Assembly: GCA_025210745.1 (NCBI GenBank) | Contig: JAOARC010000027.1 | Location: forward strand, 1 to 39,117 | Direction of reading: 5' to 3' | Source of the DNA: Bacteriovoracaceae bacterium | Lineage (GTDB): Bacteria; Bdellovibrionota; Bacteriovoracia; Bacteriovoracales; Bacteriovoracaceae | DNA length: 39,117 nucleotides | Shown here: positions 8,479 through 15,263 of the stretch, one piece after another | How the letters are laid out: each line of letters starts with the position of its first letter | How positions within the stretch are numbered: position 1 is the first letter of the stretch | The notes under the pieces: generated by a model | What the model saw: the letters and a program-made list of their open reading frames with translations, nothing else | Databases searched by the model: none | What the model was told of the DNA's origin: nothing | Translations under genes and position numbers: made by a program

Positions 8479-9882
8479 ATGAAACTTATATATTTAATAT
8501 TTTTTACCTCTTTGTTCGCATATTCCAATAGTCGTATCTATAATCATAAAAAAGCCGTAAGTGAGTTTTCAAAGCTTAACTTTTTTTACGAAGGTAAAGG
8601 GATGGTTATATCTCCAGATATGGTACGCCTTTACGATGCTTTAAAGCAAAAGGGGATTGGTGTTAGTGACTATGGACTACTTAATAAAAGATGGGGACTA
8701 AACTTAAAAGATAAGCAGATTAAGGGCTTTTTTTCCATTCCGTATAAGAAAATGCAAATGGGTGTTTTAGGTTGTGTTGCTTGTCATAGTGCTAAAGCTG
8801 CTGGGCAGTATATTGTTGGACTTGGAAATAAAAATATTGATGTTGGAATGATTGGAAAAGATGCTTATTTAGCACAATTTTTATGGGGCATGCTTCCAAG
8901 AAAGAACCCTGAGTTTAAAAAAATACATAAAAATGCAGTGAAATTTACATCTGTTTTAAAAGATAAAAATATTAATAATTTAACTCAAGGATTAGTACCT
9001 ACGAGTTTAGTTAAAACTTGGTTTTATGAAATACAAGGTAAGAAGATCCCAAAAAATTTTGGAAGAGGTCAAGTTAAAGTACCTCATCTTTGGGGGTATG
9101 GTGAAAAAAGAAAAAGTGGTTCTTTTTGGGATGGTTTTGCCGATGGAAGGCTTCCTGGATGGGCGGTAGCTGTTGAATTAAGAGGTGGACAGTCAGTAGA
9201 AAACATTAGAAAAATGTTAGATAAAATTCATCATGCTGAAGATCTTTTATCTGACTTATTACCTCCTAAGTATCCCTTTAAAATAGATTATACATTAGCG
9301 ATAAAAGGAAGAAAACTTTTTAATAAAACATGTTATAAGTGTCATGGAACTTATGAAAAGGATATTTATGATTTACCTATTTATAAGACAGTAAAGTTCA
9401 TACCTTTGAAGGTTGTTAAAACTGATGAGGAAAGATTAAATTTTGTAACAGAAGACTTTTTAAGGCTTATTCAAACAAATCCTTTGAATGATATCTTAAC
9501 TTATGTCAGCAGACCTAATAGAAGAGGTTATGTTGCTCCTAGGTTAGAGGGGATTTGGTCAAGATTTCCCTATCTTCATAATGCATCAGTTCCAACTCTT
9601 TATGACTTATTATCTTCTTCAAAAGATAGACCTATTGTTTTTGATCTTTATAAGTCTGGGCAAAGAAATAGATTTGATGAAAAAAAAGGAGGGCTTTTAG
9701 TTAATAGAGATATAAACTCTTCAAGCTATAAGAGACTTTTGAAAAATGCTAAGAAGGGAAAAAGGTTTATTTATTATACGGGTAGAGTTGGTCATGGGAA
9801 CTTTGGCCATGAGTATAGCTTTTACAGTAAATTAAACCATGAAGATAGGATTGCTTTGATTGAGTATCTTAAAACATTATAG
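8479..9882 (+). CDS. Exported di-haem c-type cytochrome, RoxA/CcpA-like C-terminal half
   Basis: Protein of 467 residues with a short N-terminal signal segment (MKLIYLIFFTSLFAYSNS). There are two CxxCH haem c sites: CVACH (99-103) and CYKCH (285-289). The segment APRLEGIWSRFPYLHNASVPTLYDLL (353-378) closely matches the haem-environment signature of RoxA-like and di-haem peroxidase-like cytochromes (consensus YLHNGSVPTL). Expected location is the periplasm, with an electron-transfer or oxygenase/peroxidase role; the substrate cannot be read from sequence. The last 23 nt overlap truA. The ribosome site is poor. A different ATG at 8475 is out of frame. Confidence 0.8.
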   Translation: MKLIYLIFFTSLFAYSNSRIYNHKKAVSEFSKLNFFYEGKGMVISPDMVRLYDALKQKGIGVSDYGLLNKRWGLNLKDKQIKGFFSIPYKKMQMGVLGCVACHSAKAAGQYIVGLGNKNIDVGMIGKDAYLAQFLWGMLPRKNPEFKKIHKNAVKFTSVLKDKNINNLTQGLVPTSLVKTWFYEIQGKKIPKNFGRGQVKVPHLWGYGEKRKSGSFWDGFADGRLPGWAVAVELRGGQSVENIRKMLDKIHHAEDLLSDLLPPKYPFKIDYTLAIKGRKLFNKTCYKCHGTYEKDIYDLPIYKTVKFIPLKVVKTDEERLNFVTEDFLRLIQTNPLNDILTYVSRPNRRGYVAPRLEGIWSRFPYLHNASVPTLYDLLSSSKDRPIVFDLYKSGQRNRFDEKKGGLLVNRDINSSSYKRLLKNAKKGKRFIYYTGRVGHGNFGHEYSFYSKLNHEDRIALIEYLKTL

Positions 9883-10552
9883 ACTGATATTTTCATACTC
9901 TGGTACATCTTATCAAGGATGGCAAGATCAGTCTGTTTTAGCAATTAGTATACAAGGAAAAATAAAACAGAGCTTTGCTTGTTTTTTTGGTCATCATAAC
10001 TTTAATATTTTTGCTGCTAGTAGAACAGATAAAGGGACTCATGCTTTTAATCAGTATTGTCGTTTAGATATTGAAGAAGAGTTAGATTGTAATCATTTTT
10101 TAAAAAAAATAAATTCCAAGTTAGATGATATTGTCTTAAAAAGTATTGAAGCTTGTTCAAGAGAGTTTAATCCTTTAAATAGTAAAAGTAAGGAGTATCA
10201 TTATTATTTTTCTTTTGAGGATAAGAATCCTTTACTTTTAAAGCAGGTCTATTTTACAAAAAAGATAAATTTATCTATAGCAAAAAAGAAGTTAGAGCAG
10301 CTGCTAGGCGAGCATGACTTTTCTCAGTATACGAGTGCAAAGTATAAAAATTCATTAAGAACTATCTATGATGCCAAGATTCAAGAGTCTATTATTTTTG
10401 GAACACAAGTATATATATTAAAAATTAGAGGTGATGGATTTTTAAAGTATATGGTTCGCTATATTGTTGGCTATTTACTACATTCAGATGAGTCTAAAAC
10501 ACCTTATAAAGTACCATCTCATGGCCTCTATTTGTATGATATAAGATATTAA
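9860..10552 (+). CDS. truA: tRNA pseudouridine synthase A, shortened
   Basis: Enzyme of 230 residues predicted to isomerise U38-40 in tRNA anticodon stems. SYSGTSYQGWQDQ and ASRTDKGTHAFNQ (catalytic Asp in RTDKG) are the TruA core. KEYHYYF and RGDGFLKYMVRYIVGYLL mark the second half, and PSHGLYLYDIRY is the C-terminal strand. Between VGYLL and PSHGLYL only about a dozen residues remain, against several tens in E. coli TruA (270 aa), so a helical segment is missing. The start is a TTG at 9860 inside the cytochrome gene, needed to give the first conserved strand (RLIFSYSG). The call is safe; the start is less so. Confidence 0.88.
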   Translation: MSILKHYRLIFSYSGTSYQGWQDQSVLAISIQGKIKQSFACFFGHHNFNIFAASRTDKGTHAFNQYCRLDIEEELDCNHFLKKINSKLDDIVLKSIEACSREFNPLNSKSKEYHYYFSFEDKNPLLLKQVYFTKKINLSIAKKKLEQLLGEHDFSQYTSAKYKNSLRTIYDAKIQESIIFGTQVYILKIRGDGFLKYMVRYIVGYLLHSDESKTPYKVPSHGLYLYDIRY

Positions 10553-10781
10553 AATTATTATAACTTTTTATATGTTTTTAGTTTATGGATAAAAATTTCC
10601 TACCCGAAATAATTAACAAAAATTAATAATATTTCCTGCCCCGATGGCGATAGGTTAGGTGCTTGTAACAAACAATGCATTATTAAATTAAACACCTATA
10701 GCAGTATGCTTATCCTCTTCAAAGATGAAGTGTGAATTCTAGGATTGATCAGAATTTCAACTTATTTTTGGAGGAAAAAGT
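10553..10781 (+). promoter_or_regulatory. Flagellin upstream region and structured leader
   Basis: 229 bp without a gene. It contains two similar motifs, ATTTCCTACCCGAA (from ~10596) and ATTTCCTGCCCCGAT (from ~10630). Their CCCGA cores faintly recall the -10 of sigma-28 promoters, but no matching -35 is at the right distance, so the promoter is unresolved. Downstream is a dyad, TAGGTG at 10656-10661 with CACCTA at 10693-10698, and a smaller stem GAATTCT/AGAATT near 10733-10756. The ribosome site GGAGG lies just before the flagellin ATG. A long 5' leader is likely. Confidence 0.35.
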
Positions 10782-11615
10782 ATGGGTTTCAGAATTAACA
10801 CTAACGTATCGTCAATCGCTGCACAAAGATCATTATCTAAGACGACAATTAGCCAAGAAAATACATTAGCCAAAATGGCTTCTGGTTCTAGGATTAATAA
10901 ATCTGCAGATGATGCTGCAGGATTAGCGATTTCAGAAAAGTTAAAATCAAAAATTAGATCAAGTGCTCAAGCTAATAGAAACACGAATGATGGTATTTCG
11001 ATGATTCAAACAGCAGAGGGTGGTCTTGATGAAGTATCAACAATCCTAACAAGATTAAGAGAACTATCTATCCAATCAGCTTCGGATACAGTAGGAGATA
11101 CGGAAAGAAGTTTCTCTGATATGGAATATCAAAACTTAAAAAAAGAATTAGAAAGAATCTCACAAGTAACAGAGTTTAATGGAACAAAGCTATTAAATGG
11201 AGAAGGTGGAGTTTTAGATTTTCAAGTTGGTTTAAATAATGACAACTTTCAAGATAGAATTTCTTATGATACCTCATTTCAAAACTCAAGAATTGATAAT
11301 TTAGGTCTTGCTGATATATCGGTATCTTCAAAAGAAGGAGCTCAGGGAGCTTTAGCCAATATTGATGCAGCCATAGAACAAGTTTCGGGACAAAGAGCAA
11401 ATCTTGGTGCTCTACAAAATAGAATGATGTCAACTTCAAGAAACTTAGAGACGACAATTGAAAACTTAAGTGCTGCAAACTCAAGAATTAGAGATGTTGA
11501 CTACGCGATGGTTTCTGCTCAAAATGCGAAGAACAATATTCTTACTCAAGCAGGTACTGCAGTTTTAGGACAAGCAAATGCTACAGGACAAAATGCACTT
11601 CGTTTAATCGGTTAA
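10782..11615 (+). CDS. fliC: Flagellin
   Basis: Filament protein of 277 residues with both conserved ends and almost no variable middle. The N-terminal D0/D1 reads MGFRINTNVSSIAAQRSL ... MASGSRINKSADDAAGLAIS ... IQTAEGGLDEVSTILTRLREL (1-100). The C-terminal D1/D0 reads VSGQRANLGALQNR ... NLSAANSRIRDVDYA ... ILTQAGTAVLGQAN (195-270). The short length is typical of core-only flagellins such as those of Bdellovibrio-type bacteria. Strong GGAGG ribosome site, long leader and strong terminator: a single-gene, highly expressed unit. No other motility gene is in view. The symbol fliC is generic. Confidence 0.95.
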   Translation: MGFRINTNVSSIAAQRSLSKTTISQENTLAKMASGSRINKSADDAAGLAISEKLKSKIRSSAQANRNTNDGISMIQTAEGGLDEVSTILTRLRELSIQSASDTVGDTERSFSDMEYQNLKKELERISQVTEFNGTKLLNGEGGVLDFQVGLNNDNFQDRISYDTSFQNSRIDNLGLADISVSSKEGAQGALANIDAAIEQVSGQRANLGALQNRMMSTSRNLETTIENLSAANSRIRDVDYAMVSAQNAKNNILTQAGTAVLGQANATGQNALRLIG

Positions 11616-11657
11616 TCTTAAGCCCACCCATACGCTTAGAGGTTAATATCTAGATAT

Positions 11658-11688
11658 GCGATAAGGGATTTTTTCCCTTATCGCTTTT
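11658..11688 (+). terminator. Rho-independent terminator after flagellin
   Basis: Perfect 11-bp stem GCGATAAGGGA (11658-11668) with TCCCTTATCGC (11674-11684), loop TTTTT, followed by TTTT. Ends the flagellin transcript about 45 nt after its stop. Confidence 0.9.
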
Positions 11689-11776
11689 AAAACCTTTAGG
11701 CATTTATTTCCTAACAGATCAAACAAACATAAATTTTAATATAATCTTAATATATAAATTATTTTAAGGAGAATTT

Positions 11777-12484
11777 ATGTTTGGAAGGTCAGCTAAATTA
11801 CTAGCACTTACTTTTTTTGTTTATTCATGTGGAAAAAACCCGCATATTTTTAAAGCTGATACTGGCCAAATATTATCTCCTGGATCTGCTCAGACATCTG
11901 AATGTGTGACTGAAGTTAGGACTATTAATCCTAGTGAGTATAGAAAGTCAGAGCAAGGACCATTTATTTTCAGAACAATTAAAATGGGACAGTATACAAG
12001 AGTTATTACCGACGCCGCTAGTGGGTTAAAACATAATTCTGTAAAGCATGCTCAGGTGAAAATTGATTATGATTTGTCGCAAATTAATAAGTTAGATGGA
12101 GATGTAACGAATGTTAATCTTTCATTAAAAGGTTCTCAGATTACAAAAATTTATGCATATAGACATCTTGCTCAGTTATGTCATACACAAAATAATACTT
12201 GTGATGGAGATAAAAAGAGCGTAAGAACTCATATTGCAGCTAATGGGTTTAAGTGGATTACAGATAGTTTTACGAAAAAAATAGAGTCTATCGAAAGAAC
12301 GAATGAAATGAAAAGATTCTTTAAGAAATATATTGATATTTCTTATAATATGAATGAATTATTTGGTATCAATAAAAAAAGTTTAAAGCTCTCTGATTTA
12401 GTTAGCAATTATTCTATATACTTAGCAGATGATATCTTAGTTAAAAGAGCTAAGCTTAAGATTGAGTATAGAGTTTGTGACTAA
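11777..12484 (+). CDS. Predicted lipoprotein of unknown function
   Basis: Protein of 235 residues. The N-terminus MFGRSAKLLALTFFVYSCGK has a basic start, a hydrophobic core and a lipobox-like VYSC with Cys18. Four further Cys occur in the mature part (ECVTE, LCH, TCD, RVCD at the C-terminus) and could form disulfides. AAGGAG precedes the ATG; a TATAAT at 11740-11745 may be its -10, without a clear -35. No known family is recognised. Followed on the same strand by another small exported protein with its own promoter. Confidence 0.72.
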   Translation: MFGRSAKLLALTFFVYSCGKNPHIFKADTGQILSPGSAQTSECVTEVRTINPSEYRKSEQGPFIFRTIKMGQYTRVITDAASGLKHNSVKHAQVKIDYDLSQINKLDGDVTNVNLSLKGSQITKIYAYRHLAQLCHTQNNTCDGDKKSVRTHIAANGFKWITDSFTKKIESIERTNEMKRFFKKYIDISYNMNELFGINKKSLKLSDLVSNYSIYLADDILVKRAKLKIEYRVCD

Positions 12485-12500
12485 AAACAATATCAAGAGT

Positions 12501-12530
12501 TTGACATCTATTTTTGAAATAGTGTAGAAA
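12501..12530 (+). promoter_or_regulatory. Sigma-70-type promoter for the 186-aa secreted protein
   Basis: TTGACA at 12501-12506, an 18-bp spacer, then TAGAAA at 12525-12530, 32 bp before the start codon at 12562. Transcription would start near 12537. Confidence 0.5.
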
Positions 12531-12531
12531 A

Positions 12532-12555
12532 TCTCCTGTGTATAAAAACAGGAGA
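12532..12555 (+). promoter_or_regulatory. Perfect hairpin occluding a ribosome binding site
   Basis: TCTCCTGT (12532-12539) and ACAGGAGA (12548-12555) are exact complements with an 8-nt loop. The right arm contains the AGGAGA Shine-Dalgarno of the gene at 12562. If the transcript includes most of the left arm, the ribosome site would be sequestered. The predicted start near 12537 may cut the left arm, so this is uncertain. Confidence 0.4.
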
Positions 12556-12561
12556 AAATAT

Positions 12562-13122
12562 ATGAAATTATTAGCATTAGTTCTAATATCAACTAGCATT
12601 TTTGCTTCAACTAGAATCATTGATAATGGCGATATTATTAAGAAAAAGTATTTACGTATTGATGTAGATGGAATGCTTTTAAGAGAGTTTCCAAAAGACC
12701 AAAGACAAGCAGCAATAAAAGCTTTTGAACACAAGTGTCTAGTTGAAATTCCTGATGAGACAACTGAACATTATAGAGCTCTTCAGAGCAATTCAAACTT
12801 TTTTAATGTTCATGATATACATGGTGAGTATAGAGTAATTAAGAGTTTTACAAAAAGATTTGGGCCTCATTATATATGCCAAGCAGATATTTATACTTCA
12901 GACTTTTCTAATATTTATTTTGAAGCTCATTACTCTGAAATTTATAGAGCAGAAAATACTCTTGGTTTATGTAAGAAAAAGCTAGAAGAAATTGATCAGA
13001 CTGCTGAGGTTGATGGTGTTCTTACAAGAAGAGCTTATTTTACAATTTTTAGTAATGGAAGAAGAGGTTTTTCTTATCCAGAGTGCCAAACGATGAAAAT
13101 TATTGTTAAAGAAGAGAATTAA
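12562..13122 (+). CDS. Small exported protein of unknown function (186 aa)
   Basis: The signal peptide MKLLALVLISTSIFAS is followed by a mature domain with several Cys (KCLVEI, YICQAD, GLCKKKL, PECQTM), probably disulfide-bonded in the periplasm. ATG at 12562 has AGGAGA upstream; an in-frame GTG at 12538 would spoil the signal peptide and lies inside the hairpin. Monocistronic: own promoter upstream and a strong terminator 37 nt after the stop. No known family recognised. Confidence 0.75.
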   Translation: MKLLALVLISTSIFASTRIIDNGDIIKKKYLRIDVDGMLLREFPKDQRQAAIKAFEHKCLVEIPDETTEHYRALQSNSNFFNVHDIHGEYRVIKSFTKRFGPHYICQADIYTSDFSNIYFEAHYSEIYRAENTLGLCKKKLEEIDQTAEVDGVLTRRAYFTIFSNGRRGFSYPECQTMKIIVKEEN

Positions 13123-13158
13123 TTTTTTTGTATAATTAAAGATATAAAATATTATAGA

Positions 13159-13183
13159 GGCGCTTTTTTAAGCGCCTTTTTTT
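13159..13183 (+). terminator. Rho-independent terminator between convergent genes
   Basis: Stem GGCGCTT (13159-13165) with AAGCGCC (13170-13176), loop TTTT, then seven T. Ends the plus-strand secreted-protein gene. Its T-run touches the stop codon of the minus-strand gene ending at 13182, so the two units are packed end to end. Confidence 0.9.
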
Positions 13184-13871
13184 ATAAGTTTTTTTTGATA
13201 TATTTATAGTTTTCTTCAATATTAATTGGCTCTTTTTGCTCATTTAAACTTGAATAAAGAGCTGTTAGGTAAATTCCAATAAAGGCAAAGTCACTAGGTA
13301 CTTTTTTGTTTTTAGAGACAATAAAACTAAATATTAGGCTAAACGAATGAATAAGATGTTCTAATTTAAAATAGCTGGCCCTAATGTCTTGAGATTTAAA
13401 ATGCTCAAAAAAAAGTTGTTCTAGTTTATCTTTGTCACTATCTTCCCAACTAGAGTCTAATAATCCTAGTTCTAATAATTCTTCCTGTATAGATAAATGA
13501 GTTAGAAAAAACTTTTCATAAGTTTTTTTTAGAGCATTAAGTACATTTGAATTAAATGTATATGAAAGTCTAGTTGAGGTAAATCGCCAGTGCTTATCAT
13601 ATTGAAAGTTTGACTTTCTTAAATCAATAGAAAAAGGGTTTAAGTTTTCTATTTGGTAAAAATACAATCTTAAAATAAATTGAGCTTTTGAGCTTTCTGT
13701 ATGAGAAAGACCATGGGAGAGCTTTTTTTGAATGGAAAGTGGAATTGAAGGGCATTGTGCTTTTACAAGACTGTGACTCTTTTTTATAAGTTCTATTTTT
13801 TTAAATGCTTTTAGGTTTTTTGGATTAAGTAATATAGAAAAATCTTGTAGTATTTGAGGAACTTTAAGCAT
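13182..13871 (-). CDS. Hypothetical protein, last gene of a four-gene operon
   Basis: Protein of 229 residues without a signal peptide; mostly alpha-helical, with a moderately hydrophobic segment near 170-205 (LIHSFSLIFSFIV ... FAFIGIYLTALY) that could be one or two membrane segments or a buried helix. ATG at 13871 overlaps the end of the SDR gene by 8 nt, so the two are translationally coupled. I do not recognise a family; a partner function with the SDR-type protein is inferred from coupling only. Confidence 0.65.
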   Translation of the reverse strand: MLKVPQILQDFSILLNPKNLKAFKKIELIKKSHSLVKAQCPSIPLSIQKKLSHGLSHTESSKAQFILRLYFYQIENLNPFSIDLRKSNFQYDKHWRFTSTRLSYTFNSNVLNALKKTYEKFFLTHLSIQEELLELGLLDSSWEDSDKDKLEQLFFEHFKSQDIRASYFKLEHLIHSFSLIFSFIVSKNKKVPSDFAFIGIYLTALYSSLNEQKEPINIEENYKYIKKNL

Positions 13872-15261
13872 ACTTTGCCTTTAAATAAGATTTAAATCGA
13901 TTCATAATATTTAAATGTACAAGAGCCTGAGTATATTTATAGATAAACCATGGAATTGATGGCCTAAAATCAATAAGGGCGATAACAAGTGTATTTTGAT
14001 ATTCAATTTTTCTAAATTCTAATCTTGCTCCGATTTGATTTTGATGGGCAAGTAAACCATTTATTATATAGTATACGGATCTTGATTGATTACTTCTGTT
14101 ATAAGATTTTTTTAGACGTAAAAGCTCTAGTATTCCAAAGAGACGAAACGATATTTCATCATCATTTTGAATGATTTTTAATAAGAAAAAGAAAGAGTTA
14201 TTAAGCCAGTCAAAATATTGTTCAGCTACTTTTTTAGAAGAGAAAGAAGATTTAAGACTTAGTCTTTGAATTGAGGTTACTGTTTTTAACCATCGTAAGT
14301 TAATATTTTGATTGTAATTAATAATAGATCGTACAAAGCTTTCTTTGTTTTTATTGAGACCTTCTTTTAGTGAGTCGCTAAAGGTACGGTAGTCATGATC
14401 TTTCAAAAGAAGTCTTTTATCATTGTCTACAACCATATTATGCTTTAGTGACTCAACAAGAGGGTAAACAAGATTTGAACTTGATCCGGTAATTTTAGAT
14501 ACCCATAACTTTGATAGCTTGATAGGAATAATTGGTAGATGTAAGGTCATATTATTTCTATTAAGTTCTTGTGCTGTTAATTGAAGCATTTTTTCATATG
14601 TCATAACTTCATTTGAGCCAATATCATAGTACTTTTCTAATTTATCATAGTTTTTTATTGTAAATTGAATCGATGCTAAAACATCTTGTAGATCAATTGG
14701 TTGTGTTTTTGTTTTTGTCCAAGGAGGGCAGATAAGAATAGGAAGTCTTTTAACTAACTTTTCTAGAATCTTAAAACTACTACCACCTTTTCCTATTATA
14801 AGCCCAGCTCTAAGGCTGCATGTATCATTATTGTAAAGACTTAAAATTTTTTCAACTTCTAGACGACTTTTTAAATGATTTGATAATTTAGCGCCGTCTT
14901 TAGGTATGATACCACTTAAGTAGATAATTTTTTTTACATTATTTTTGTGACAGGCACGAGAAAAATTATCAGCTAAATAGAGATCAAAGCAAGAAAATCC
15001 ACCTTGGGTAAGTGAAGACGATGGAAGCATAGAGTGAATAAGGTAAATAAGTATATCAACGTCTTTAGTAACTTCTTCTACATCAATCATGGAAAAACCA
15101 TTGCATCTTCTCCATGTAACATTGCCTTTTTTAGCTCCATCCATCTCATGAGAAATCCTGCGACTAAGAGCAATGATTTCAATATCTTCTTTTTGTTCTA
15201 GCTGTGCAATAAGGTTTTTCCCGATAAAACCAGTTGCCCCAGCAATACATATTTTTAACAT
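13864..15261 (-). CDS. Atypical SDR / NAD(P)-binding epimerase-like protein with extra C-terminal domain
   Basis: Protein of 465 residues. The N-terminal Rossmann fold starts KICIAGATGFIGKNLIAQL (glycine pattern GATGFIG) and continues with IIYLSGIIPKDG, LRAGLIIGKGGSSFKILEKL and QPIDLQDVLASI, typical of NmrA/YwnB-like extended SDR proteins (about 1-290). The C-terminal ~130 residues contain GLLAHQNQIGARLEFRKI and IDFRPSIPWFIYKYTQALVHL, which resemble a domain often fused to such SDRs in deltaproteobacteria. The substrate is unknown. It lies 2 nt after the large secreted-protein gene and overlaps the next gene by 8 nt. Confidence 0.82.
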   Translation of the reverse strand: MLKICIAGATGFIGKNLIAQLEQKEDIEIIALSRRISHEMDGAKKGNVTWRRCNGFSMIDVEEVTKDVDILIYLIHSMLPSSSLTQGGFSCFDLYLADNFSRACHKNNVKKIIYLSGIIPKDGAKLSNHLKSRLEVEKILSLYNNDTCSLRAGLIIGKGGSSFKILEKLVKRLPILICPPWTKTKTQPIDLQDVLASIQFTIKNYDKLEKYYDIGSNEVMTYEKMLQLTAQELNRNNMTLHLPIIPIKLSKLWVSKITGSSSNLVYPLVESLKHNMVVDNDKRLLLKDHDYRTFSDSLKEGLNKNKESFVRSIINYNQNINLRWLKTVTSIQRLSLKSSFSSKKVAEQYFDWLNNSFFFLLKIIQNDDEISFRLFGILELLRLKKSYNRSNQSRSVYYIINGLLAHQNQIGARLEFRKIEYQNTLVIALIDFRPSIPWFIYKYTQALVHLNIMNRFKSYLKAKYA

Positions 15262-15263
15262 AT

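Noticed and set aside
10600..10760. Known riboswitch (for example c-di-GMP type) in the flagellin leader
   Set aside because: Paired elements are weak and the conserved riboswitch core sequences were not found.
11176..11484. 102-codon minus-strand frame inside flagellin
   Set aside because: Antisense shadow of the highly conserved flagellin gene.
12456..12734. 92-codon minus-strand frame overlapping a lipoprotein end and a secreted-protein start
   Set aside because: Covers a promoter and ribosome site of the plus strand; no features of its own.
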